Positions 34,801-42,191 of a stretch of DNA of 64,000 nucleotides are shown here, in pieces. The position numbers and the translations under genes were made by a program. This stretch comes from Paenibacillus lactis (GTDB taxonomy: Bacteria > Bacillota > Bacilli > Paenibacillales > Paenibacillaceae): the NCBI RefSeq assembly GCF_017873605.1, contig NZ_JAGGKI010000004.1, positions 124,001 through 188,000 on the forward strand. The letters run 5' to 3'. Below the pieces are notes generated by a model. The model made no database searches. It was not told the DNA's origin and saw only the letters and a list, made by a program, of their open reading frames with translations. Each line of letters opens with the position of its first letter. Positions within the stretch are counted from its first letter, which is position 1.

Positions 34801-34883
34801 CCACGTTCTATTTCTCCATACCGACACGGGCCGTAGAGCCAAAGGACACGTCCCTCACTCCCGTTGAGGAAGCATATGAATAA
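31854..34883 (+). CDS. Soluble multi-PAS hybrid-less sensor histidine kinase
   Basis: This 1009-aa kinase shows six consecutive PAS-type modules (~residues 12-125, 137-250, 255-375, 378-495, 500-625, 632-750). Most end in the PAC-like R-D-I-T/S-E-R-K motif (ARNITKRK, ARDISERKR, TRDITERNR, FRDITDEKE). HisKA follows, with the phosphorylated His near residue 773 in MMSHELRTPMNG, then HATPase_c with N-box LISNAIKFTEQG, DTGIGIP and GGTGLGLAIS. No transmembrane segment or receiver domain is visible, so it should sense a cytoplasmic signal and signal to a distant response regulator. GGGAGG lies 11 bases before the ATG. It is convergent with pepF. Confidence 0.92.
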   Translation: MRNFTEDWFWEPMFNKLPVGAVLISLKTEQIVMMNERFCEILGSTRSELLTRKPRELLVLKGLSQKALQRIESYDVANGLQETISFQSADGRAMSITAEFSLLASPANGKEPLILCCIDRAEIKEAPLPMIGQEELLALILKSGQDLISISNADGIIEYISPSATHLLGYRQEEMVGRHRAEFYHSADSEEMKQPGKLFSDSEIFNRSIRHKDGHYLWFETSFHVIRGAEGQITKVLAIARNITKRKIDEDTLARAQRIAKIGSWRWDLVTRTLSFSEEIRRIYGYQLEPIERDHKSLLSAVVTEDRKRLRRAILSAIKGQPDEIIYRIQVEGGTIRTLRAQWEVSARSEGKPIELVGMAQDITEESLIAQQLVENEKKYRLITENSLDFISRNTIDDCTFLYCSPSCYSLLGYNPEELVGTSAFDYVYPEDIGPLKAYLQRTLDETSLTPITFRYLHKGGRHIWFEVNCKFITGQDGHREIISIARDISERKRIEFKLKESEQRYRSLFEYNPLAVYSMNLEGEYLTANPNLQKLTGYSLDELVGMYYGPIVADKDLPRTQYHFNQAKEGNPQSYDLSIIHKDGHPIEINTVNIPIIVDEEVVGVYGITRDITERNRSMEEIKKLSRELTLLLNTVSEGFIGLDINGKVAFINPAGASMLGEDAGDVIGRSCDQIIREIRHDGSFYRGRNSPLEMALLQGKPLLRTEIVLWRRDGTSFLANYQVNPIWDRGERKGAVMVFRDITDEKEIIRAKESAERADQAKTEFLTMMSHELRTPMNGIMGMIDLLKTTDLDEEQANYTDILKESGESLLHILNDILDFSRIETGKMSIGEEPIDVRSLLGSVVDLFNAKASEKGLTLSWSVNEDSVPDVIVADALRLRQVLVNLISNAIKFTEQGSVTLTADAVRRIGTRELTLTIRVTDTGIGIPADRQHQLFLSFSQLHPSLNRKYGGTGLGLAISKKLVELMGGIIGVDSREFGGSTFYFSIPTRAVEPKDTSLTPVEEAYE

Positions 34884-34934
34884 AAAGGAGAACCGATTGG
34901 CATGAGACGCGCCTTCGGTTCTCCCTTTTTTTTT
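34882..34934. terminator. Bidirectional terminator between the PAS kinase and pepF
   Basis: AGGAGAACCGA / TCGGTTCTCC with a long T tract on the plus strand and a shorter one on the minus strand. It serves both convergent genes. Confidence 0.88.
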
Positions 34935-34942
34935 GTGATAGC

Positions 34943-36742
34943 TTAAGCGTATAAGGACTCCAGCTCATCCACCAGCGATCCGACATAGGCTACGGCTCTA
35001 GAGATCGGCTCGGATGTCGTCATGTCGACTCCGGCGAGTGACATCAGCTCCAGCGGCGTCATGCTGCCGCCAGCCTTAAGCACTTGCAGCCAGCGATCGA
35101 CCGCAGGCTGCCCTTCCTCGCGAATGAGCTGTGCCGCGGCCGTCGAAGCCGTCAGACCTGCCGCATAGGTATACGGGTACAAGCCCATATAGTAATGCGG
35201 CTGCCTCATCCAGGTCAGCTTAGCGCCTTCGTCCAGCTCCAGTGCATCTCCCCAGAAGTCGGACAGCACGGCGCCTTTCAAAGACGAGAGCGTATCTGCT
35301 GTGATCGGCTGATCCGCCGTCGCATGCGCATATACTCTTCTCTGCAATTCAGCTTCCAGCAGATGCGTAACATAATTGTGATAGTAGGTGCTGAGCAGCT
35401 GAAGAATGATCCAGCGGCGCATCCGCTTATCCTGGGATTTGCTCATCAGATGGTCTGCCAACAGAAGCTCGTTCATCGTTGACGGGGCTTCGATAAAATA
35501 CATGGAAGGCCGAGCATTGGTCATGCGCTGGTTGCGGGCCGCCAGCATCAGATGGCCGGCATGGCCGATCTCATGCGCCAGCGTAAAGGCGCCTCGCATG
35601 TTGTCCGCCCACGTCACCAGAATATAGGAATGCACGCCGTAAACCGAGGAACAGAAGGCCCCCGTCGACTTACCGATGTTGTCGGCATAATCCACCCAGC
35701 GGTTCGCAAATGCGGTCTCGACGATATCCGTATATTCAGAACCCAGAATCGCCAGGGAATCGGTAATTGCAGCACATGCTTCCTCATAGGTTATGCTTGG
35801 ATTGAAGTCCGGATCCATCGGCGCCTTCAAGTCGCAGAACAGCATGCGGTCCAGACCGAGCACCCGCTTCTTCAGGGCCATGAGCCTGCGCATATGGGGA
35901 GCAAGCTCGGAAAGAATCGTATCGTGGATATGATTGTACATCTCCTTGGTCACCTGCTGCGGCTGCAGGAGCATGTCCGTCACGGACTCGTAGCCGCGCA
36001 AGCGGGACAGCACGACCTGTTTCTTCACCTCGGTCGCGTAAGCTTCGGCAAATGTGTGCCGGGAGCCTAGGAGCGACTTGGTGAACGAAGCATACGCTTC
36101 ACGGCGGAGCTCGGTATCCTCCGACATCTCATACGCGTTCTCGTATAAACGGAACGAAACCGGCATCGTTTCTTCCCGTACCGAAATATCGTCGAACGTC
36201 ATATCCGACAGCTTGCCCCGCAAATAAATACGGTACGGGGCTCCAAGCACTTCGCTAAGCGATGCAAGAACGCGCTCCGATTCGGGACTGAGCCGGTGCG
36301 GCTTCGTTTCCAGGAGCAGCCCCAGGCTGCGAGCATACGACTTAAGCCCTTCCTCCTGATGGATATATGTATCGATGACGCCTTCCTCTAGCTCCAGCAG
36401 CTCCGATTCAAGGAATGTCAGCGAGGATTTGATCCGCGATACCAAATCGCCCGTCTTGGCAGCTCTCGCAAGATTCGCCGGATTGGTCCCATCCTCCGAT
36501 TGCCGGAGATGGGCATAGGCCGATATCTTCCCGATTCGCTCCATAAGCGCTTCATGCTCGTTCAAGCATTCAAGAAGCACATGCGCCCCCTCGCCCAGTC
36601 TCCCTTTAAACCGCGTCAATCGGGCTGCCTGCGCTTCCACGTCCTGCAAGCCTGATTCGAATTCCTCCTCCGACGCGAATAAATCGTCCAGATTCCAGGT
36701 TGCTTCGACTTTAACCTCATTTCTAGCCAGCATTTTCCCCAT
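34943..36742 (-). CDS. pepF: Oligoendopeptidase F (M3B)
   Basis: This 599-aa cytoplasmic zinc peptidase has the catalytic motif HEIGHAGH in FTLAHEIGHAGHLML near residue 385 and the third ligand region PSTMNELLL near residue 415. Length and the N-terminal helical domain (WNLDDLFASEEEFESGL) fit PepF, which cleaves short peptides of roughly 7-17 residues. The ATG at 36742 follows GAGAGGAG by 8 bases; the frame extends 6 codons further without a site. Confidence 0.95.
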   Translation of the reverse strand: MGKMLARNEVKVEATWNLDDLFASEEEFESGLQDVEAQAARLTRFKGRLGEGAHVLLECLNEHEALMERIGKISAYAHLRQSEDGTNPANLARAAKTGDLVSRIKSSLTFLESELLELEEGVIDTYIHQEEGLKSYARSLGLLLETKPHRLSPESERVLASLSEVLGAPYRIYLRGKLSDMTFDDISVREETMPVSFRLYENAYEMSEDTELRREAYASFTKSLLGSRHTFAEAYATEVKKQVVLSRLRGYESVTDMLLQPQQVTKEMYNHIHDTILSELAPHMRRLMALKKRVLGLDRMLFCDLKAPMDPDFNPSITYEEACAAITDSLAILGSEYTDIVETAFANRWVDYADNIGKSTGAFCSSVYGVHSYILVTWADNMRGAFTLAHEIGHAGHLMLAARNQRMTNARPSMYFIEAPSTMNELLLADHLMSKSQDKRMRRWIILQLLSTYYHNYVTHLLEAELQRRVYAHATADQPITADTLSSLKGAVLSDFWGDALELDEGAKLTWMRQPHYYMGLYPYTYAAGLTASTAAAQLIREEGQPAVDRWLQVLKAGGSMTPLELMSLAGVDMTTSEPISRAVAYVGSLVDELESLYA

Positions 36743-36862
36743 GGCTACAGCTCCTCTCACATGTTGTGCGATCGAATGGATCCCGTCTGTTCATCTTTCG
36801 TTTAAGAAACCATTTTCATCATATCACAGTTTCGACCAACACAGCCATTTCCCTCCTGCCCC

Positions 36863-36891
36863 TTGACAATTAATCTGGAATATGTTTATAG
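36863..36891 (+). promoter_or_regulatory. Sigma-A promoter of the MutS2-like leader
   Basis: TTGACA, 17 bases, TTATAG (or TATAGT at 18). The transcript would begin about 36898, just before the leader ORF ribosome binding site. Confidence 0.82.
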
Positions 36892-36924
36892 TAGGACCAT
36901 ACCTTATCTAAAGGAGAGATTTTG

Positions 36925-36948
36925 ATGTCGGTGGTTGTTCTTAACTAA
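36925..36948 (+). CDS. Seven-codon leader peptide MSVVVLN
   Basis: An ATG six bases after AAAGGAGAG opens a seven-codon ORF (MSVVVLN) that stops at TAA. Its last four codons, GTTCTTAACTAA (36937-36948), are exactly complementary to 37060-37071. The promoter, ribosome binding site and structure downstream together mark it as a regulatory leader peptide. The Val-rich sequence resembles macrolide stalling peptides such as the IAVV type of some erm leaders, but the inducing drug cannot be deduced. Confidence 0.72.
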   Translation: MSVVVLN

Positions 36949-37153
36949 GCCAATTTCATATGGATGGAATGCATGATCGTCAAGGTTGGTAAATAATGGA
37001 CATAACCTGTAGAGGTTAATGTTTATTTCTTGATGCGTATCTACATTTCCTCCGGTGAATTAGTTAAGAACTGCGGATATCAATTGAAGCCCCTTTAGGC
37101 TTTATTCAGATATGCTATGCTCATCCGCGCTGCAGTTTTGGCGCGGATTTTTT
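36937..37153 (+). promoter_or_regulatory. Ribosome-controlled transcription attenuator
   Basis: Three exclusive pairings are readable. (1) The leader ORF end 36937-36948 pairs perfectly over 12 bp with 37060-37071. (2) 37069-37078 (AACTGCGGAT) pairs with 37123-37126 plus 37132-37137 (ATCC and GCAGTT, 5-nt bulge), 10 bp in all. (3) ATCCGCGC 37123-37130 pairs with GCGCGGAT 37141-37148 before a T tract. Pairing 1 blocks 2 and so permits terminator 3. A ribosome stalled on the leader ORF would break 1, allow 2 and give readthrough into the MutS2-like gene. Confidence 0.75.
37123..37153 (+). terminator. Intrinsic terminator of the leader
   Basis: ATCCGCGC / GCGCGGAT, 10-base loop, TTTTTT. The following 190 bases before the gene contain CCCTTG/CAAGGG (37165-37183) and a long stem GGCGGAGAGTGAAC / GTTCACTTTCCGCC (37235-37267). 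Confidence 0.9.
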
Positions 37154-37343
37154 AGGTTCGTCATCCCTTGCCTAGGCCAAGGGTTATTTAGGCGCAGCTT
37201 AAGAGCATACCGAATCGGAATAGCCTCACGCCCGGGCGGAGAGTGAACCCCATGTTCACTTTCCGCCCTATTTGCGTTTCCCATGAGACGATCACCAAGC
37301 CTATTGCCTAGCCATTATGAACAAAAAAGGAGAATCGAAGAAC

Positions 37344-39362
37344 ATGAATCCTGCCGCATTAAACAAATTAGAGTATTACCGGATCCTGGGCGAGCTTGAA
37401 CGCTTCGCCATGTCGTATCTGGGTATCCAGCATATCCGGAACATGACTCCGCTCACGCAATTGAAAGCCATTCGCCACAGGCTGGATGAAACCGAGGAAG
37501 CCCGTGCGCTGCTGAATGCGGGTGCCAGCGTACCCATACCGTCGCTTGAAGGGATCGAGCTGATTCTCGACCTGATCGGTACCGGGTATGTGCTAACCGA
37601 ACGGGATTTCGGGCATCTGATCCAGTTCCTTCGCAGCTGCCGTCAACTGATCAAATATATGGAGAACAAGAGCGCCATCGCACCGACCGTCAGCTCTTAC
37701 GCCTCCTCCATGCATGAGCTGAAGCCGCTGCTGTCCGAGCTTGAGCGCAGCATCCATGCCGGCCGGGTAGTTGACGGCGCCAGCAAAGATTTGGCCAAAA
37801 TCCGCAAGAAAATCCTTGTTGCCGAAGAACGGATCAAGCGCAAGCTCGACAGTCTTGTCAGCCGTTATAAAGGGATCATGCAGGAGCATGTCATCAGTAA
37901 GCGCGGCGACCGGTATGTCCTGCCGATCAAGAAGGAGTTCCGGAAAATGTTGAATGGCAGCGTGCTGGATGAATCCGCGAGCGGCCAAACGGTGTTTATC
38001 GAGCCCTCCGAGCTCCAAACGCTGCAGATGGAGCTGAATCTGCTGCATGCCGATGAAGCCCGTGAGGAGACCAAAGTGCTGAGCGAGCTGACCTCGATGA
38101 CCGAGCAGTATGAGCACGAGCTGAGAATGAATGCGGATACCGTCGGCATATATGATTTCATTATCGCCAGAGGCAAATATGCATTGTCCATCGGTGGCAG
38201 GAACGTCGGCATCAATCAGGAAGGCTTGATCCGGCTCCGGAGCGCTACGCATCCGCTGATCGGCGCTTCCATGGTGCCGCTGGATTTTGCGATCGGCGAT
38301 CGGTATAAGACGTTAATCATTACAGGCCCCAATACCGGCGGAAAAACATCGGCGCTTAAAACCGTCGGACTCATTACGCTGATGGTGCAATCAGGGCTGC
38401 TCGTTCCCGTTGGAGAAGGCAGCCAGTGCGCCGTCTTCGACGAGGTTGCGGTCGATATCGGAGACGGGCAAAGCCTCGAGCATGCGCTCAGCACCTTCTC
38501 TGCGCATATTCGCAACATCCGGGAGATCCTCCAAACCGCCGGCCGCTCCACGTTGATCTTACTGGATGAAATGGCCTCAGGGACCGATCCCGGAGAAGGA
38601 GTCGGCTTGTCGATCGCCATATTGGAGGAACTTCATAAGCGTCAATCAACTGTAGTCGTAACCACCCATTTTACCGAGATTAAAAACTTTGCCGCACGCA
38701 CCCCGGGATTTGAAAATGCGCGCATGGAATTCGATACCGAGACGCTGGAGCCGCTGTACCGGCTGCGCATTGGCGAGGCAGGTCACAGCTATGCCTTTGT
38801 TATCGCGGCAAAACTCGGGATTCCGGAATCGATTATCGCGAGATCCCGTGAAATTACGGAGGCCAAAGCGGTAACGGCCCGCATCGCGGAAGCCGGGGAG
38901 ACGAGCGCTAAAGCCGCTGAGATCGACTCTGCAGCTGCCTTGCCACAAGCAGGCTCGGCATCCACAGAGGCTCCGGAGATTGCAGAGGCAGATGAAGCTT
39001 CGACTACGGCCCCAGCGTCCTCGGGTTCAGGCACTAGAGCGACAGCAACGGAGAACGTAGAGGCCGCCTCTCCTCCCCTTTTCCGCCTCGGCGACCGGGT
39101 CTATGTGCCTTATTTGAAGCGAAGCGGCACCGTGTATGAGACGATGGATGCCAAGGGGAATGTCGGCGTAATGATCCAGCAGGCTAAGCATCGGATCAAC
39201 CACAAGCGGCTGAAGCCGTTCATCGCCGCTGAAGAATTGTATCCGGATGATTATGATCTCGACATCGTATTTGAGAGCAAAGAGAACCGCAAGAAACGAC
39301 ATTTAATGAAACGGAAACATATTGATGGACTTACAATCGAGACAAAGCCGGATGAGATATAA
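37344..39362 (+). CDS. MutS2-like ATPase lacking the Smr domain
   Basis: This 672-aa MutS-family protein belongs to the MutS2 branch. The N-terminus NKLEYYRILGELERFAMSYLG is the MutS2 core domain, not the MutS mismatch-binding domain. ATPase motifs are Walker A GPNTGGKTSALKT near residue 328, the signature region LSTFSAHIRNI and Walker B LILLDEMASGTDPGEG near residue 404. An Ala/Ser/Glu-rich linker (~520-575) replaces the usual coiled coil. A KOW-like segment follows (FRLGDRVYVPYLKRSGTVYE, ~578-640), and the protein ends at residue 672 without the Smr nuclease domain of ~785-aa MutS2. The ATG at 37344 lies nine bases after AAAGGAG. Known MutS2 acts on collided ribosomes; this paralog is placed behind a translation-sensing leader. 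Confidence 0.87.
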   Translation: MNPAALNKLEYYRILGELERFAMSYLGIQHIRNMTPLTQLKAIRHRLDETEEARALLNAGASVPIPSLEGIELILDLIGTGYVLTERDFGHLIQFLRSCRQLIKYMENKSAIAPTVSSYASSMHELKPLLSELERSIHAGRVVDGASKDLAKIRKKILVAEERIKRKLDSLVSRYKGIMQEHVISKRGDRYVLPIKKEFRKMLNGSVLDESASGQTVFIEPSELQTLQMELNLLHADEAREETKVLSELTSMTEQYEHELRMNADTVGIYDFIIARGKYALSIGGRNVGINQEGLIRLRSATHPLIGASMVPLDFAIGDRYKTLIITGPNTGGKTSALKTVGLITLMVQSGLLVPVGEGSQCAVFDEVAVDIGDGQSLEHALSTFSAHIRNIREILQTAGRSTLILLDEMASGTDPGEGVGLSIAILEELHKRQSTVVVTTHFTEIKNFAARTPGFENARMEFDTETLEPLYRLRIGEAGHSYAFVIAAKLGIPESIIARSREITEAKAVTARIAEAGETSAKAAEIDSAAALPQAGSASTEAPEIAEADEASTTAPASSGSGTRATATENVEAASPPLFRLGDRVYVPYLKRSGTVYETMDAKGNVGVMIQQAKHRINHKRLKPFIAAEELYPDDYDLDIVFESKENRKKRHLMKRKHIDGLTIETKPDEI

Positions 39363-39438
39363 ATATGCCGGCGGAGTTACCGTCAACCAAGTATAGAACA
39401 TTGAACCGATTCCAACGCTGATAGGGAGAGATTTTGAT

Positions 39439-39957
39439 ATGATGATTCGAACGGAGAACAAAGGCGATATCGAAAGCGTCCACCAGCTTCTGCTGCGCGC
39501 CTTTGGCGGCCAGCAGGAGATAATATTAATGGAACGGCTGCGCAAGGATCCCGAAATAGACCCCGAGCTATCCATCGTTGCTGAAGATGACGGCATCGTG
39601 GTCGGCCATATTATGTTCAGTCCTGCCACCTTGGATGACGGGGGGACGATGCATAAGGTGGCCGCCCTCGGACCGCTTGCGGTTCTTCCCGAATACCAGA
39701 AGCGGGGCGTCGGCCGACAGCTTATCGCAGAAGGCAAGAAACGATGCGGCGCACACGGTTATCCGCTCGTCTTCTTGTTCGGCCACAAGGACTATTACCC
39801 GCGGTTTGGCTTTGTTCAGGCCAGAGCCCACGGCTTCGAGATCCGCCAATTTACGGTGCCCGACGAGGTCTTTATGGTAGCAGAGCTTCAACGAGGCGCT
39901 CTTGAATCGATGCAGGGGGAATTTCGTTTCCACTCTTCATTCGAAGGACTCGGCTAA
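39439..39957 (+). CDS. GNAT N-acetyltransferase (YhbS-like)
   Basis: This 172-aa acyltransferase has the acetyl-CoA binding motif A LAVLPEYQKRGVGRQLIAEG near residues 75-94 and motif B YPLVFLFGHKDYYPRFGF, typical of the YhbS group. The substrate is unknown. GGGAGAG precedes the ATG by 8 bases. It follows the MutS2-like gene by 77 bp with no terminator between, so the attenuator may govern it too. Confidence 0.87.
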   Translation: MMIRTENKGDIESVHQLLLRAFGGQQEIILMERLRKDPEIDPELSIVAEDDGIVVGHIMFSPATLDDGGTMHKVAALGPLAVLPEYQKRGVGRQLIAEGKKRCGAHGYPLVFLFGHKDYYPRFGFVQARAHGFEIRQFTVPDEVFMVAELQRGALESMQGEFRFHSSFEGLG

Positions 39958-40122
39958 AAAAAGCACGGAAGCCGCGCACCGGACAGGATCGCGCCGTCTA
40001 TTCCAGCAGGCCGTAAAAGCAAGCACTATCCCTTCACGCTCACCGGCTGTACTAGGTGGCATTCGGCTTCCGGTTTGTTGTACAATAAAATCTAAATGAC
40101 TATTTGAAGGATGGATTTCAAC

Positions 40123-40986
40123 ATGTATGTAGCTCAGGATTGGCAAGACTACGAGGTTCTTGATACCGGCGGCGGCGAGAAGCTGGAGCGTTGGGGCGAT
40201 GTTATTCTTCGGCGCCCGGATCCGCAGATCATCTGGCCTATCGAACGGGAGGACGGATTATGGCGGAACGTGCACGGCCACTACCACCGCAGCTCGTCCG
40301 GAGGCGGCCAGTGGGAGATGAAGAAGCAGCTGCCGGAACGCTGGACGATCTCCTATGATCAATTAAAATTTCACATCCGGCCGACGAACTTCAAGCATAC
40401 GGGCCTGTTCCCGGAGCAAGCGGCGAACTGGCGCTGGATGATGGACAAAATCCAAGCGGCCAAGCGGCCGATTCGGGTGCTTAATCTATTCGCATACACC
40501 GGCGGTGCAACCGTAGCGGCAGCCTATGCCGGCGCCCAGGTCGTGCATGTCGATGCGGCGAAGGGCATGGTCCAGTGGGCAAAAGAAAATGCCGCTCTAT
40601 CCGGCCTTGCCGATAAGCCGATTCGGTACATCACCGATGATGTATTTAAATTCGTGCAGCGGGAACAGCGCCGCGGCAACAAATATGATGCGATCATTAT
40701 GGACCCGCCGTCCTACGGCCGCGGACCGGGAGGCGAAACATGGAAGCTTGAGCAGAGCCTGTACCCGTTCCTCGAAAGCTGCATGAGCATCGTCTCCGAT
40801 CAGCCGCTGTTTATGCTGATCAATTCCTATACGACCGGCATTTCACCGACCGTTCTGCACAATATGCTCTCCATGACGATGAAGCCCAAGTATGGCGGTA
40901 CGATCAGCGCCGGTGAAATCGGTCTTCCGATCACACGCTCCGGACTGAACCTCCCATGCGGCATTCTCGGCAGATGGGAGTCCTGA
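40123..40986 (+). CDS. SAM-dependent rRNA methyltransferase-like protein (RlmI/RlmL-type core)
   Basis: This 287-aa enzyme has SAM-binding motif I VLNLFAYTGGATVAAAYAGA near residue 120, the acidic motif VVHVDAAKGMVQWAKEN, and the catalytic-site motif IIMDPPSYGRG near residue 195. The N-terminal half contains the WPIEREDGLW block shared with this methyltransferase family. It lacks a PUA domain. The target is probably rRNA but not proven. I favour the ATG at 40123 because AAGGATGG lies 8 bases upstream; an in-frame ATG at 40111 is adjacent to that site. A pseudouridine synthase gene follows after 4 bp. Confidence 0.83.
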   Translation: MYVAQDWQDYEVLDTGGGEKLERWGDVILRRPDPQIIWPIEREDGLWRNVHGHYHRSSSGGGQWEMKKQLPERWTISYDQLKFHIRPTNFKHTGLFPEQAANWRWMMDKIQAAKRPIRVLNLFAYTGGATVAAAYAGAQVVHVDAAKGMVQWAKENAALSGLADKPIRYITDDVFKFVQREQRRGNKYDAIIMDPPSYGRGPGGETWKLEQSLYPFLESCMSIVSDQPLFMLINSYTTGISPTVLHNMLSMTMKPKYGGTISAGEIGLPITRSGLNLPCGILGRWES

Positions 40987-40990
40987 TGCG

Positions 40991-41725
40991 ATGAGTAACC
41001 GGGATTCTAACCGCGTGCACCCGAGCGTACCGATTCTCTTCGAGGATAATCATGTGCTCGGTGTAGCCAAGCCGGTCAATGTGCCGTCCCAAGAGGATGC
41101 TACGGGCGATCCCGATATGCTGACCATCCTGAAGCAGGACATCAAAGAACGGTACAACAAACCGGGCAATGTGTATCTGGGATTGGTGCACCGCTTGGAC
41201 CGTCCGGTCGGAGGAGCCATGGTGTTTGCCAAAACCTCCAAGGCAGCCTCCCGTTTATCGGAAGCCGTCCGCTCAAGGAACTTTCATAAGCAGTATGCGG
41301 CCATCGTTCACGGTATTCCGTCAAAGCCTTCCGGAAGGCTTCACGATTTCCTGTTGAAGGATACGAAGACAAACACGGTCCGGGTCGTTCCCAAAGGCAC
41401 GGATGGAGCAAAGGAAGCGCTATTGGATTACACCGTCCTTGAATCCAAGAATGGCCTAAGTCTTGTGCTGATCGAGCTGCACACGGGCCGGCCGCATCAA
41501 ATCCGCGTGCAATTCAGCCATGCGGAAAACCCCCTCTATGGGGATCAAAAATACGGCAGCAAGGTGAATCAAGCCGGGCAGCAAATTGCGCTCTGGTCTG
41601 TACGGGTCGGATTCCCCCACCCTACCACCAAAGACGAAGTTAACATTTTATCGACGCCCCCTGCCGTTCATCCATGGTCCCAGTTCTCCATGGATGCGTT
41701 GATGCGAACGCTCCAAAGCCAATGA
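40991..41725 (+). CDS. RluA-family pseudouridine synthase
   Basis: This 244-aa enzyme has the catalytic motif VHRLDRPVGGAMVFAKT with the active Asp near residue 71, LIELHTGRPHQIRVQFSH near residue 165, and an N-terminal IPILFEDNHVLGVAKP. It has no S4 domain. It isomerises uridine in RNA. It starts 4 bp after the methyltransferase, and together they look like an RNA-modification operon, ending at the terminator at 41833. Confidence 0.9.
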   Translation: MSNRDSNRVHPSVPILFEDNHVLGVAKPVNVPSQEDATGDPDMLTILKQDIKERYNKPGNVYLGLVHRLDRPVGGAMVFAKTSKAASRLSEAVRSRNFHKQYAAIVHGIPSKPSGRLHDFLLKDTKTNTVRVVPKGTDGAKEALLDYTVLESKNGLSLVLIELHTGRPHQIRVQFSHAENPLYGDQKYGSKVNQAGQQIALWSVRVGFPHPTTKDEVNILSTPPAVHPWSQFSMDALMRTLQSQ

Positions 41726-41832
41726 TCGTAAGAAGGAACTCTATCAAGCTCATTTCCTTTCGTTTGAATCGTTGGACAAGAAATATTTGATGATAACCAA
41801 CAGCATGACCAACGGCTTTCCATGCTGGACAT

Positions 41833-41878
41833 AAAAGACGAGATCCGCTGCTCACTTCGAAGCGGATCTCGTCTTTTT
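41833..41878. terminator. Strong bidirectional terminator
   Basis: AAAAGACGAGATCCGCT / AGCGGATCTCGTCTTTTT, perfect over about 17 bp with an 11-base loop. It ends the RNA-modification operon. The rest of 41726-41977 shows no gene. Confidence 0.92.
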
Positions 41879-41977
41879 ATATGGCCACCCGATCAGACTC
41901 AAATATTTTATCCCTCAAAAATACAATATTATCCTTTACACGACCCGAGGAATACTGAAGAATAGTTATCAGAATAG

Positions 41978-42038
41978 TTTAACATTATTTAGTTAATTTG
42001 TACAATCATGGTATAAACTCATTCCCTTTGAGTTTATA
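41978..42038 (+). promoter_or_regulatory. LPMO promoter with start-site palindrome
   Basis: TTTAAC (41978-41983), 17 bases, TACAAT (42001-42006). Immediately downstream a perfect inverted repeat TATAAACTC-N9-GAGTTTATA (42012-42038) covers the expected start site. It could be an operator or a 5' stabilising stem-loop. The 150-base untranslated region to 42191 contains an isolated AAGGAGGTGA at 42054 without a usable start. Confidence 0.6.
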
Positions 42039-42191
42039 TAGAATTCAATTTTTAAGGAGGTGAGAGATCCGAAGTCAGCCTGTCATTTGCATCGTTGGTC
42101 GTTATCAAAGCGCTGCACTTGACCTAAGAATGGCTGAAGCTTGCAACCAGACTATTCATAAAGAAGTACACATGTTGAAGGAGGGATTTTC

